Of a stretch of DNA of 64,000 nucleotides, positions 11,190 through 22,957 are shown one piece after another (the first letter of the stretch is position 1; each line of letters opens with the position of its first letter). The stretch covers positions 14,638,501 to 14,702,500 of the forward strand of contig CM020518.1 of the NCBI GenBank assembly GCA_009823395.1, written 5' to 3'. Source of the DNA: Thamnaconus septentrionalis (Eukaryota > Chordata > Actinopteri > Tetraodontiformes > Monacanthidae). Below the pieces are notes generated by a model. The model was not told the origin of the DNA. It made no database searches and saw only the letters and a list, made by a program, of their open reading frames with translations. A program made the translations under genes and the position numbers.

Positions 11190-13489
11190 CTTCAACTAAA
11201 TTAAAACTGAACTGAGGAAAATTATATATTTTGCAACTCTTAATGTGAAAGTCGGGATTCGCTTGAGGTTTCTGCCAACTAAAAATATTTTTTTCCTTGC
11301 AACTCATGGTGCACAATACCACTGATTTCCATTCCAATCTGATTGGGTATCATCTATCAATATGAACAAAGCCTGCTCAACATGTGCAGTGCCCTGAGAA
11401 CTAACTGATAGGATTCTATACAAATAAAGCTAATTTAAAAAGCTATTAAACGAGGTACATTTTCTGGTTCAGTTAATATTTAATGTTAATTATTTGTTCC
11501 AAATTTGAAGAATTTTAGCCGTTTGGAATTTCAAAGTGTTTTGTTCACGTTGAAAATAAGGAATAAAGATCTGAGACGATGCCTCAAGCCAGGACTGTCA
11601 CTGTTGTAAAAGCATAAAAATGGCTGTTATCACTGCAGAGATGATTATCAGCGTCGCCTCCCGCAGCTCAGCCAAGCACTCACATTTTACATTCTGAGTG
11701 CAGCCATATTTCAGGCTAATTAATGAATCTTTGAGAGGAGGGTTACGCGAGTGTGGCCCATGTGCCGGGCGTGTCAAGCCGCATTAGGCGCAGGCGCAGC
11801 TGATGAATCAATTACGCGTCCGTCCATTGATTCAAGGAAAATGCATACATGCTTCCTGCAAAAAGGTCGAGAGTGGGCCCACTGCGGAGCGGCAAGATTA
11901 ATGAAAAGAGGCCGCACTTCTGCTACTATAGGTCACCACGAGAGCACCATGTCAAGGCAACAACACCCCCTGTGGAGGGAGGCGGCGGATCCAGCGGTGG
12001 CGAAAGCCATTAATAGAAAGATAACATTTTCACAAGAAGGAGGTTTGAACCACTTTGAGAGAATGAGTAGAAATAGAAAAAAAATGATGCACTATAGGCA
12101 GTAAATCATGATCTCCGCTTTCATCACATTCTGGCTAATTAATAAGTCAGGATTTCAAGTCATTTCGATTTAGAAATTTAATTTCCTTAAACTCTAAATA
12201 ATCTCCTCATTAACATAGTAAAGACTTACTGGGAGGACATGTGGCTCACGCACGCATGCATGTTTTTTTTCCATGGAACGGGGACGGAAGGGGGGAAACC
12301 TCTCTTGAGACCAGTTTAGAACTGAAGATTCAGTTCAGCTGCAAAGGTATGTTCAAAGCCAGCAGGCCCGCATGTTTGGCAGAGTCGCACCATAATCCAG
12401 TATTAGCCTGGATGGCTCCCCACTTCCCCTCAGCTCATTGCTCATTCCCTTAAAGAACAACCCCCATCAGAAATTCAGCCAGCGTAAAAAATCTATCGCC
12501 CACCGAGCTCTCCTCTCTATGTCCCGGCCGTCCCGTGATGAATGACACCCATCATGTGGCCCCTTAACTAATTATTCTTCATTTATCTGACTTTCGGTAC
12601 CCGCTGTCAATGCTGATGACTCCGGAACTCCAATATTCTCCTTACTGCATGGTGGTGTGTGTGTGTGTCTGCCATAGAGCCACACATACAGGGAGTGAGG
12701 CAACAACTTAAGCAAATGCTTGTTTAATTGTTAATTAAACTTGAGGAAGTGACATTCACAATTTTCAAATTTTAGAAAATTCATCACAACTGAGTGCGAC
12801 AGTGTCCGAGTGGAGGAGAGTGCCCCCTGTGGCTCTGGGGTGTCAGGTTCAATATCCAATAAGATCCCACCAAAAATACAGCCTTAAATGCATTTCACAT
12901 TTTTTAGATGATAAAACATCACAGAAAAGACCACTGACAATAACCGTGGTTATGGAGATGTTACAACTACACAATTATCATCAAATTACACTGTAATGGG
13001 AAATTCATAAGGCCGGCGAGTTCCTGCGATGATTAATGAATGCACACCAGATTGCAAAATGAAACATGATCTCATTCACATAAACACAACCACACACCTG
13101 AAAGGAATTATTCAATTTATTGCAATGAGATACTTAAATGATGATCTTTGCTTGTGAAGGTGGTGCTTACCTGTGTTGGTGGCACATTGAAATGTACCAA
13201 GACGCTAAGATGGGACTTCATTTTGAATAAAAAATAAAGGTTTCATTCAGATCACCTGGGTAAAGATGCAACACTCAAAATCTGGTGTCACTTTGTTTCA
13301 GTTGTGTTGAATAGTCAAACTTTGATAGAAAACCTATCAGCTATATTTAACATGAGATCGGGATTGAGTTTCAGGGTTCGGTGAAAAGTTAAAGTTGGAC
13401 TATGGAGTGGGCTAGTTTGAAGATAATTGAGTTCAAATTCCTGCACAATCATCCTGAGAAAAGCAAAACAAACGGTGTGGTGTACTCAC

Positions 13490-13558
13490 TCTGCGAGCTC
13501 CTCGAGGCTCCGGTACACATCATCCTCATTGAGAGCTGTGTCCTCTGACGGAAAGGGC
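13490..13558 (-). CDS. vav2: vav2 internal exon, acidic region (P-F-P-S-E to E-E-L-A)
   Basis: This 69-nt exon starts with one base that completes the Arg of G-I-R. It encodes PFPSEDTALNEDDVYRSLEE followed by L-A, and ends with GA, the first two bases of Asp. It aligns with human Vav2 residues of about 128-149 (P-F-P-S-E-E-T ... D-D-D-V-Y-R-S-L-E-E-L-A). The Tyr in D-D-V-Y-R corresponds to human Tyr142, part of the helix that occludes the DH active site together with Tyr159 and Tyr172. All three regulatory tyrosines are therefore kept in this fish gene. The acceptor is TGCCCCCAG (ending 13559), the donor GTGAGT (13489-13484). Phases agree with the exons at 22167-22225 and 6818-6923. Confidence 0.96.
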
Positions 13559-14083
13559 CTGGGGGCACACATGCAAGGAGACAAAAAAACAAACAAACAC
13601 AGAGAGTGAGGCTGGGTACAAAATATGTTATTGTGACACACATCACGCCGTCCCCGGGTAGAAATAAAATTAAAGAAATAACCGGCCGGAGGCTGCGATC
13701 CGCTGGATCGTCACCTTTATCTCCGTCACTTCAGCGCCGCTGCGGGAGGATGGATTCAGAGGAGCCCATCAGTCACAGACAAAATTGTCAAAACACATCA
13801 ACGCGCTGCTGCTGACAGACTGAACCATCCCCCATACCTTCCCGCATGGGCATCAACCCATGAAAAAAACTTTCCCTCAGAATCCGTGGAGGAAAAACGG
13901 GCTTCCTCCTCTGAGAGACGGGCTGCTAACTGGTCCTCGGGGACATGAAACGCCGGGGAAACTGAGCAAAAGTGACCTCTCATTCTACCGCAAGGTGCGC
14001 TAATGATGCGAGCAGCCACTGACAATCAGCGGCAGGGAACAACCAGAAACCCCCTCCCTCCTACTTTTCTTTCCACTCGCTCG

Positions 14084-14101
14084 GCGCTAGCTAGCTAGCG
14101 C
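14084..14101. repeat. Perfect 18-bp palindrome built on GCTAGC
   Basis: GCGCTAGCTAGCTAGCGC is its own reverse complement. The core is a short CTAG tandem. Confidence 0.8.
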
Positions 14102-16065
14102 TCTGGGGGAGCGGCGGGCCATAAAAGAATGGATTACTAATCAATTGGCTCATTAACCGTACTGGATTTATTTCTAATCTTTTTAAAGATATCCGCTTTC
14201 CGAGGGGCCATTATTCTCCAGTGCGTGTTCAGGGTCCCTTGCGTGCTTGCACAAACTCCTATTTTGCTCGTCGCTGATTGCTGGGAATTACATCCCATTA
14301 GCGTGCCGTTGTGTATTAAAATCGACAGGGTCACGGTGAGCGTTTATTGGCTGTCGAGCTCACAGCGCTGCTGGAAACGGTACAAGAGAGAGGACGCGCG
14401 CCGCTTATCCTCAAGTTTGCCCGTGTGGTCAAAAGGTTTGATATTTCACACTTAGGCCATTAAAAAAAAGAAAAAAAAAAGAAAGCTGCAGGATTTATCG
14501 GCCGACCCAAGCTTTCAAAGTTCCCAAATGTCTCGCAACTCTGACATTTCAGCGCTTCCAAGGCCCCGTTGGTTTATTTATAGCGTGAAAGCAGCAACCC
14601 GCTGTTGCAATCCTCTCCTCGACAAGTAAATCCCCGCGTGCACACACGCTAGCGCAGCCACGGCCAGCGGTGGGTTGTGTTCTGGTAAACAGCCCTGGAC
14701 GTTTTGACCTTGCATTCCCCTTGCAGTGAACGTAGCAGCCGAAGACGCGTTTGTTTTTGTTGTTTTTTTTCCCGCCCGCTGCCATGTGGCAGCTCGAGGC
14801 GCGCGCTCAAACTCAGAGAGCCGTTGTTGAGAGTCAGAGCTGAAATTTACATTAAGATTTTACTTTTTATTCCCACCGCGTGGTGCATTCAGGAACTTCT
14901 CGAAATGAATGGCAAAGGTTACGCGCATCTTTCAAACAAAAGGAGTCAAAACTAACGTTAAAAGTGATGTACACCTGTAATATGAGTGGGAATATGGAAG
15001 AGTTTAGAAAACAAGTTAAAAATGTGTGACTCAATTTTTCATGTTTTAAACACTTAAGTAGATATTATGAAAAAAAGTATTCTAATCTATACTAAAATAA
15101 CGTGTCCAATTAGGTCAAGTAACATCCTATCATAATTGTTTCATAAAAATCTATTTTATGGACATTGCCTTTGTTTTTTTTGATTGAGTTTGTTTTCTGT
15201 TTCATGCCAAAGGAGAAGTAAAGGTTTCTGTTTTACATGTAAGTTATAGTAAACACGGTAGGTATTATGAGCTCTTGCTCCAACTTGCTTCGCCTTTCTG
15301 GTCAGGAATTTGAGATGCAGTGAAGTGTACTGCGTTGCATTATGCTGTTTGGTTTGCTGAAACACTGTAAAATCTTGGAAATGAATAAAGACCAAAACAA
15401 ACTCCACTAGCCAACCAAACGTGCAATATTGTTCTATCACTCTGGCAATGAATTTTGTTCTATTGTAGTATTGAACTTCTTTTGTTTTAATATTTAAGTT
15501 TCATGTTGGATGTTTTTATTGTGTGATTCTGTGTCAGTGCACTGTGCACATGGCAAAGAGAAGCTGGGGAAGCCTGCAGCCAGTCTGCCAGCAGTTGGGC
15601 AATAGAAACGTCCCCAGGGGCAGAAACACTGCTGACTCCTTAAGGAGCTTTACTATGTCTGGAATGCATGCAGAATCAATTGATTCAGCCAGTGCAAAAG
15701 TGCACGGAAGCAAAGTGGAGCACACTCCCAATTCAGCACTACAGACTAAATTCCTGAGCTTTGCTTTTTCCGCCCTCGACGAGAGCAAAGATAGAACAGA
15801 ACCTGCAATTACATCATTCTCCTGCTGCTCGTCACGATTGCACCGTGATTGGGGAAACCGCGTGGCTTAGCCGACGTCTGCAGATTTCCCCTTGTACGGA
15901 AGTCAAAGATTCCAACTTTAAGATTTGTCCAGGAATGTCAGATTTGGTAACATGTGATTTGGGGGCGCGGCCCGAAAAAAAGCAATAGGAAGGATGAGAG
16001 ATGCGTGTGACGTCGATTCCACTCTGTCTACACTGCAGTTCGACTTCACTCACATGAAGTGTACG

Positions 16066-16100
16066 TGGGGTTGGGTTGGGGGGGTTGGGGTGGTGGGGGT
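16066..16100 (+). other. G-tract cluster with G-quadruplex potential
   Basis: Runs of three to seven G separated by TT or TGGT occupy this segment, on the template strand of vav2. It directly precedes the CpG- and TAAT-rich block at 16170-16870. Confidence 0.65.
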
Positions 16101-17148
16101 ATGATCGGGTGAAGGACGGGACAGTACGGGACAGGTCACATGGCGCCGCGACACCGACAATGAGCCTCCCGTGTAATTAAACCGGCGGTCACCAGGAGGC
16201 AGTGCGTCGGCTATCACGTTAATGAATGCTCAGCTAAACAGTCAAAGATCGGGGGGTCGCCCTCGAGTGCGCCATCTCTCTCCCGACGCGCGCGCGCACG
16301 GACGGGTGGGCGGCCCGACTTGCGAACTCAGCCCACGCGGTCGCCTTTCATTAAATTTGCAAAAAGATTTAAGTGATTGACTTCATTAAAACCAGTGGAT
16401 TTTCAAGAGCTAATTACGTGCGCTATTATTAAGGTATAAGGATAAAAAAAAAAAAAAAAGCGGCCCAGGCTGATTTATGTAGCTTCCTCGCTTGCACTTA
16501 TGAGCAAAAGGAGATAAATAAATAAGTGAGTGAACGGAAATAGACGGCGCACTACGGCGCCTCCCTCCTGAGTGTAATAACAGCAATAACGCGGCCTCGT
16601 CGGTTGGCCTCCTACAATGAAGTGCGCATTATATTATAAGTTATTAATGGAGTCCCACGGGGCAAAATTTAATTACACAGTAGTTTTGTTGGAGACGGGC
16701 TCGCGGGCGCCAACGGCCGCTGAGTTGTTGTGAGCGGCCGGCTGGCGGAGGCCACCGCTGTTTCATTAAGCCTGAAGAATGCAAGCAGGTGTGATTGAGA
16801 CACGTTAATAATTTCATCAGGCCTCCCCGGCCGCCCGGCACTGCTCTGCCGTCACGTTGGACGGTTGTCCAATAGGCGGCATTGATGCCAGGTCAAAGGG
16901 ATTCCAAAGTGTTTTTCATTTGTTCTTTCTATTTTTTAATTGGTAAACCTCCTGATGGTCCTGCAGGCGCAAACGTGCCCTTCACGCTGGGATATTAAAG
17001 TCTTTGCTTTATACTTTATGTGTATAATTTAGACACAGCAGTCTCAGGGAGAAGTCGGTGGAGTTTCTGCCTTCATCTCTGACTAATGTGTGTAGTGTTT
17101 GAGAGAAACTCCCTCTTGAAATACGATTTGGGGCAGTTTAAATTTGAT

Positions 17149-17440
17149 TTAAATGTCCAGTGTGAAAAATGTGGCTTTGTTTATTAATTTTATATTGGTA
17201 AAAGCCTAACATACTGCCCATAAATACATTAATAAAAGTGTGCAATAAAAGCAATGTGTTTTTTTCTACACTCTGGCTCTCATATATATGAAGAATATAC
17301 ATAAAAGAAGCGTCTTACTCCTAGTTAGCTGCCATCTTGGACAGCAATATTTTAAGGAAGCCCAGTATTTAAGGTAGCTCGCCTGACAGTGGCCCTAAAT
17401 ACATCAGGCAGGTTCTCTTAAATACTGGGCTTCCTTAAAA
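17149..17440 (+). mobile_element. TTAA-flanked MITE family, copy A (3' part lost)
   Basis: It begins TTAAATGTCCAGTGTGAAAAAT and continues with TTGGTAAAAGCCTAACATACTGCCCATAAATACATTAATAAAA-type sequence, collinear with the copies at 35783 and 48899. It includes the shared phrases GCTGCCATCTTG and CGCCTGACAGTG. The far terminus is missing; the 3' region instead contains a 24-bp perfect inverted repeat (17350-17373 with 17417-17440). TTAA target sites fit piggyBac- or Kolobok-type transposition; the superfamily is inference. Confidence 0.7.
17350..17440. repeat. Perfect 24-bp inverted repeat, 43-nt loop
   Basis: The arm TTTTAAGGAAGCCCAGTATT with T-A-A-G (17350-17373) is exactly complementary to 17417-17440. 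The loop contains GCCTGACAGTGGCCC, which belongs to the MITE, so the hairpin was made inside or at the edge of copy A. Perfect arms within a visibly decayed element suggest that the inversion is younger than the insertion. Confidence 0.9.
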
Positions 17441-18281
17441 AATTCACACACTGGAGACTGGAGATCAAGTTCAGTTTTATTTATTAACTGTAAATTTGTG
17501 TTCCGACGAATGTATGATGAATGTATGTGAAACCTGAAACTCACTTGTATTATTGCCCCCATTCTTGAAAGATTTTCAGCAAATATCACACACATGTCCC
17601 CCTGGCAAGTAATATTAAACATTAAAAATACTGGATTTAGTTCCCTTTCATGGATTATGCATCACGTTAACACTGAGGCAGACTGAAAACATTTTTTTCA
17701 TTTTATCTTGGAATCTTACTCTTAAAAAGAATTATTTCACAATAGATTTAAAAATTGAATGAACGCTGACTTGTTTCACTTGGTGTGAGCTTCTCATCCA
17801 TCCAAAAACTATTCTTAATCAGGCTTCTTTGTCAACAATGGGCAGAGGGGGAGAAAAAAAATATAAACCTAAGAATGAATCCTTTACTTCTCCATCAAAA
17901 CATTCTTTCTATCCCTCCTCCCTGCCATACGGTTATTTTCAGGTAATCATTCTGCATCCTGCACCGTCTGTGATCTACCTGACCAACCTCGCAGGCTGCT
18001 CCGAAGGGAATTGCTGCCGCGCTTGTCCCATTGATCGGCTGTTGTCGAACAGCAGAACATCAGTGCAGTCGCCGAGTGTGAAAGCGGCTCCAACGACCGG
18101 CCTGGGAGGCCGCCTCCCTTCCCGGGACGCGGCTCCGTTTCTGCACGGGTCAATAAAATTGCTGCAGCCAGAGAAAGCCGCCGCACTCCGCCACTTGCTG
18201 GACCACAACAGCCCGCGGAAGCCTCTCGGTCCCACTTTAAAAGCTAGAAAGGCAGTTTTTCTTTCCGTTTTCTTCTCGCCT

Positions 18282-18296
18282 GGGGGGGGGGGGGGG
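18282..18296 (+). repeat. Poly(G) run of 15
   Basis: Homopolymer G tract; a likely site of sequencing or length variation. Confidence 0.9.
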
Positions 18297-19446
18297 ACGC
18301 TGAGCGGGAAAAAAATTAATAAATGAATGAACATCACACGCAAGAAAGATCCTTTCTTCCTTTCTTCGGTTGCATGTGTGAATTCTTTCCACAACATTTA
18401 CTGGCTTTTATTAGCACGCGGGATGCTTTCAAGCAAAGAATGAGGAGTTGCCGTGCGGCGCAGCGAAGCGCACTGCGTGGAGATGCAATTTATTATGGGC
18501 TACTTTGTTTGCGCAATAAAGTCCAAGCGCTAAAACGCCGTATGCCGTGTTGTGTGCGGCATCTGAAAGGTCACAAGAGACTTTTCGCGGAGGGAAAAAG
18601 GAGGCGAGGCACCGCTGGAGGCGGGACGCAAAAACATCTATCAGTTTTATTTTTTAACTAAAACTGAAATGGGTAGATGTTTCATCAGGCAATTTCAAAC
18701 ATAATCTCTGCGTCTGGAAAATGTAAATATGTCGGGATGAAACAGCCAGAGGGATCATATAATGATAATTTTGCACACAAGTAGAGGTCTGTCAAGTTGT
18801 GTGTAATAGCAATAGCTTTAACCTTAAATTTGAAGAAGCTATACTGTTTTCTATATTTGGATATTTAAACTATATATAAATATGTGTGTATACACAAATG
18901 TATACACACACATTCATCCATACACACATTTTTAATGTATAAACATTAATTAGTTAAAAAAAAAAAAAAGTAGGATTCTTGTGGGGAAAAAGAAAAACAC
19001 AGTTGCATTTCAGGAAATACATGTTGTTACGTTTCCCCCTCCTCAGACATCTATCACGCCGTGCTGTCGCTTTCTTCGACGATACTAATGCCAAGGCAGC
19101 CCGAGAGGAAGCCCCAACGCACAAGAGCGGTGGGGATCAGAGACAAACTGGGACGGAAAGGAAACTGGGCTGAGCTGGCGGTCGGGGTGAGCTGAGGACA
19201 GCAGTGATGTTAAGCGGAATGGGGGGGGGGGCAGGAGGCTGGGATGCAGAGGAGGGGGATGACGCGTGGCTTATGTCGTGATGAGCTCTGACAAACACAA
19301 GGTCAAGTCCCGAGGCAGACGGCAGGAGCAGAACATCTCGGTTGGGCGCAGAGAGGATTCATACTTTATGACGCGAGGAATGCTGTTTTAGCTTTGAGGA
19401 AGAATTTTTAAAGAATTGATGGAAGGCATGGGTGTGAAACTCGGAT

Positions 19447-19660
19447 TTAAAGGTTTAAGTGTGCAATATTTGGAGATTTTGAAGAAGAAACCGCAACATC
19501 AAGTGGTTACATTTTAGATTGTAGCGTCTTTCATTCGCCCGCGTCCTCCTAAGCTTGCCAACGAACTACAGTGGCCTGTGCACCCAAAACACTGGATATC
19601 TCCTCCCTTTTCTTCGTTGTTGGTTTATTTGAAGATGCAAATAAGCCAACCACTGTGTTT
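19447..19660 (-). mobile_element. TTAA-flanked MITE family, copy B (partial)
   Basis: It starts TTAAAGGTTTAAGTGTGCAA and continues with TTTGAAGAAGAAACCGCAAC, CATCAAGTGGTTACATTTTA and CTACAGTGGCCTG. The same order and wording occur in the copy at 57231, and the complement occurs in copies C and D. The opposite end is not present, so this copy is truncated somewhere near 19650. Confidence 0.75.
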
Positions 19661-19681
19661 TTTTCCCACAAGAATCCCATG

Positions 19682-19708
19682 TTATTATTATTATTATTAT
19701 TATTATTT
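19682..19708. repeat. (TTA)n microsatellite
   Basis: About nine TTA units next to the truncated MITE copy B. Confidence 0.9.
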
Positions 19709-20493
19709 TTAACCAATTAAGGTTTATACATTATATATGTGTATGGATGAGGTCTATACAGGTAATAGACCTTGAAAAAATGTCAGTCTCTTGTGGCTCT
19801 GTTTATTTTTTATTAAGGTGACAAATCTGAGATTAACTCTCAAATGTTCAAATAATCCCCTCCTGTTTGGGGACTCAACGAGTCAACTAAAAGAAATCCC
19901 GGCAGAAACACTTCGACGGCGCGGAAACGGACGCTTGAATATTCAATCGCCTCTTCTGTTGCATCCAAGAACGTCGGCGCAAAATGAAAGCTCTGTGTCC
20001 GTCTGGCATTGGAACGCTGCAGCGAGAGAGGGAAGTTCTGCTGCTGTACAGAGCGAGCAGCCATCGCAGACAAGATCAATGCGCTTCGACAGAAGGTCAA
20101 TGGACGTGCCAGTGGCTTGGCAGCGGCGGCTGACTGATGTGGCGCCCCGGCTGAAATGGTCGGGAACCATTGGCTTGTTGTCTCGGTGCCTGGCAATAAT
20201 AAATAAATATCTCTTTTTTGTGAGACGTCCGTTTTTCTGAGGCTAATCGGACTGCAAGTCCATCTGTTTCACTCCCGTCATCAAGGCCTCTGCTGCTTCT
20301 CACACAAGCAATCAAATGTAATAAAACTACAGGCGTCCAAGTTTACCAGGTAGCAACAGGCATAGACAAAGGCCTCGACATATTGAGTCTTTTAACTAAA
20401 TCAGATTCTCGTTAAGAAATTATTTCCTGACGCTGAAAGTAAAATTATAAGATCAGTCTGGATTTCTTGTTTTTTTGTTTTGTTTTGTCTCTG

Positions 20494-20590
20494 TTATAAA
20501 TGGGCGACTTGTCCAGGGTGTCACCCCACTTGGACTGGATCCAGCAAACCTTTGTGCAGGAAGTGGGTGCTGAGAATGAATGAATGAATG
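20494..20590 (-). repeat. Degenerate teleost repeat (GACTTGTCCAGGGTGT type)
   Basis: GGGCGACTTGTCCAGGGTGT, then ACTGGATCCAGCA and an (AATG)n tail leading to GGATTC, match the reverse complement of the widespread fish repeat whose other strand begins CATCCATCCATCTTCTA. A copy in the opposite orientation is at 34889-35150. Recognition is from memory; the class is not assigned. Confidence 0.5.
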
Positions 20591-21630
20591 GATTCATGTT
20601 TTTTCTCTGTCACGTCTCTATGTTTGGAGGACATTAGTTGCATCGAAGATAACCAAGGCCGTACGGTGACGTATGTGATCTGTGACTAAAACACAAAAAT
20701 CGATAATTTACCAAACATTCATGACAATCCTCTCTCAATAACAAAATCACTTTGAGACTTCATCTTTATACGTAGGGCTCAGTGTATGTTAAAAATAATA
20801 TACTAATATTTGCTCCTTTCCTTATGTTTACAATGTTGACAGGGCTTGGTCACGTGAAACAGAAGCTCTGACAGGTCCCTGAAAATGTTCCAACAGCTGA
20901 CCTTTCATTAGGCAGAAGATCCGCGAGTTGCGTGTGGAGACTGTTTTAAAGGCCAAAGTGTGTCAGAAAAAACTGTTACTTTTTTATGTACTGCCTTGTT
21001 TATGCTTGACCACACAGCACCAGGCCTTGGACGTTGTTAGCCATTCAAATAACAAGGGAATTAGAGGTGGAGGTGGGAAGACTGGCTGCTGTGCGTCTGT
21101 CAGCCAGTAAACGATGAAGTAGGGAAGTCACGGACAGCGGAAGCAGAAGGCCTTCAAACCCACTTGTGTGATTTGATGTGAAAGTATGATCCGCGGTATG
21201 GAAATCACAGTGGCCAGGGGGCATTTGCTTGAAGTAAAGACACTGTTTGTCGTGACATAATTCATCATTGTATCAAAAATCCAAAATATTATATTTCTAT
21301 TGTTCTGGACATTGCTGAGTTAAACTACAGTAGCCAGAAAGGCGATAAAAGAGCATCAATATTATGTCTCAGGTCAAAGTTTCCATTTCAAGCCCTTCCA
21401 GCAGTGTTTTGGTTACTTGTAATGAAAGAAGCAACAGTGAAGTTCACAATGTGATCAATAGGAGTTCAGAAAAAACACAAACAGGAAGTAATAATCACAA
21501 TCGATACTTTTCTTGATGCCAACTGGTTGGCCTCAGGCAGTTCTAATGTGGGGTCAGAGGTCAGAGTTTCCCTTACATTTGTATTTCAGATGATGTAGCT
21601 TAAAACTTGATGTAAATTCCTCTTTTTTCT

Positions 21631-21667
21631 AGTCTCTCCTAGCCGCGTCTAGCTGCTAGGAGAGACT
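21631..21667. repeat. Perfect inverted repeat (13-bp arms, 11-nt loop)
   Basis: AGTCTCTCCTAGC and its exact complement flank CGCGTCTAGCT. It is too short for a typical pre-miRNA and there are no transposon ends around it. Confidence 0.85.
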
Positions 21668-22166
21668 GAGTGGATGAAACATCTGTATAGTAAGAAAAAC
21701 TTTTGCGTCTTAGTGAACAGCTGAATTGAAAAGTTTTTTGTTCCTCGTCTATTTTTTAAATCAGGCATTCGTGAGCAACCGGTCTGCTTGTTGAGTAAAT
21801 GAGGGCGGATATTATTTCTTGCTTGATAAACAATTTGAACGTTTTAGGTTTTTTTTCGAAACATATACAGACGGCGTGAGAGAGCCTATTTACTCCAGCG
21901 CAGAAGTATTGTCTGAGTGACAGATGGGATCGCGTTGCAGGTAATTTCGGGCGCCCTGCTAAAGAGCGCCGGCGTCTAAAAGCCTCGGCTAATTGCCTAA
22001 AAATGCAAATCGGCGGCCAAATGAGCGGAAGACGTTAATAGCTGCCTTCCATCTCTTGCGGCTTACAGGTCCGCGAGAGAACGCGGGAGCGCATTCACCC
22101 ACACGGCACTGCCGACGCCGCTCGGGAAAACAAAGTGCGACGCAACGCGTGAAATGAGAGGCGTAC

Positions 22167-22225
22167 CTGATGCCTTTGATCTGTGCGATGCTGTGCTGGG
22201 AGATCCTCGACAGCGCGGAGATCAC
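22167..22225 (-). CDS. vav2: vav2 internal exon, end of CH domain (V-I-S-A-L to K-G-I-R)
   Basis: This 59-nt exon of 19 codons plus two bases encodes VISALSRISQHSIAQIKGI and the first two bases of Arg. It aligns with human Vav2 residues of about 108-127 ([20 protein letters not shown]), the last helix of the calponin-homology domain. In Vav proteins the CH domain folds back on the C1/PH-DH part and helps keep the GEF inactive. The acceptor is GTTCCAG (ending 22226), the donor GTACGC (22166-22161). The Arg codon is completed by the first base of the exon at 13558. It is the most 5' coding exon I can find; the preceding CH exons were searched for on the minus strand up to 64000 without success. 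Confidence 0.94.
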
Positions 22226-22896
22226 CTGGAACGACACGAAGGAGGGGGAGAAACAAAAACAGTCAGTGCAAGGTGTTTGAGACGCATTCATTTTTCTTTC
22301 ATTTCATCGTGCTTCCCGATTGATCCGAACAAATTGCGAGATAAGTTCACCCGACACGCCGCTGCACGCGGCTGACAGCGCAATTAAACAATTTGGTGAA
22401 GCCAAGACGGTGGAAAAACAAACAAAAACAATTAGAAAGTGACAAAAATTTTTTTTGAAAATGCCGAATGTCGGCTGCCGAGTCCCTCAAGACGACACAG
22501 AGGGGAAAAGACAAACAGCTTGTGTTATTTTACCAAAGCTGAAACATTCTAAAGCTTGCAAGTGAAAGGGTTGATATTTACGGGCGGCCATTAAACGTCT
22601 CATCCCCCTCGGCAGCCCTCCCCCCCCCCGGTGTCGACGGCAGACGTTGCAAACGCCACGGCGCTGCTGGCGTCACCCTTGGAGACGCCGTCACGGATGA
22701 GCGGCCGCCACCGTCGAACACGTGTATCTAACACATGTCACTCCGACACCTGAGCCCTTCTTTCTGTCCTACCACCCCCACCAACTCACTCCTTGCTTTT
22801 CCTAGAATTTCCCTTATTTTAGTTTCAGATCAAGCAACCGTGGGCTTGCAGATGCAGAGGAGGCAAGTTTAAGAGGAAGAAGAGGGGACCTCCATC

Positions 22897-22898
<2 letters not shown>

Positions 22899-22954
<56 letters not shown>
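22899..22954. repeat. (CA)28 microsatellite
   Basis: Uninterrupted CA units. They create most of a spurious 180-residue minus-strand frame. Confidence 0.97.

Positions 22955-22957
<3 letters not shown>

Larger units (their letters stand above)
6924..13489 (-). other. vav2: vav2 intron (6.6 kb)
   Basis: This intron runs from donor GTGAGT (13489-13484) to acceptor CTGCAG (6929-6924). It holds a degenerate interspersed repeat at about 7655-7915, palindromes at 7533-7561 and 8725-8757, a G-tract cluster at 11151-11189, and a block at 11690-12110 rich in ATTA/TAAT cores that looks like conserved non-coding DNA but is untested. No supported coding sequence was seen. Confidence 0.8.
13559..22166 (-). 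other. vav2: vav2 intron (8.6 kb)
   Basis: This intron separates the CH-end exon from the first acidic exon. It holds a perfect 18-bp palindrome at 14084-14101, G-tracts at 16066-16100, a block at 16170-16870 with many ATTA/TAAT cores and no repeat signature, two copies of a TTAA-flanked MITE (17149-17440 and from 19447), a 15-base G run at 18282-18296, a (TTA)n run at 19682-19708, a degenerate teleost repeat at 20494-20590 and a palindrome at 21631-21667. No supported coding sequence was seen. Confidence 0.8.

Noticed and set aside
12800..12860. tRNA-like stretch with TGTCCGAGTGG and GGTTCAATATCC
   Set aside because: The B box is one base off and no acceptor stem or anticodon arm can be drawn; at most a decayed tRNA-derived fragment.
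18850..18925. Inverted repeat of GTGTGTATAC type
   Set aside because: Explained by alternating TG/TA/CA simple-sequence DNA.
21631..21667. Possible microRNA precursor
   Set aside because: The stem is only 13 bp, too short for Drosha/Dicer substrates; listed as a plain inverted repeat.
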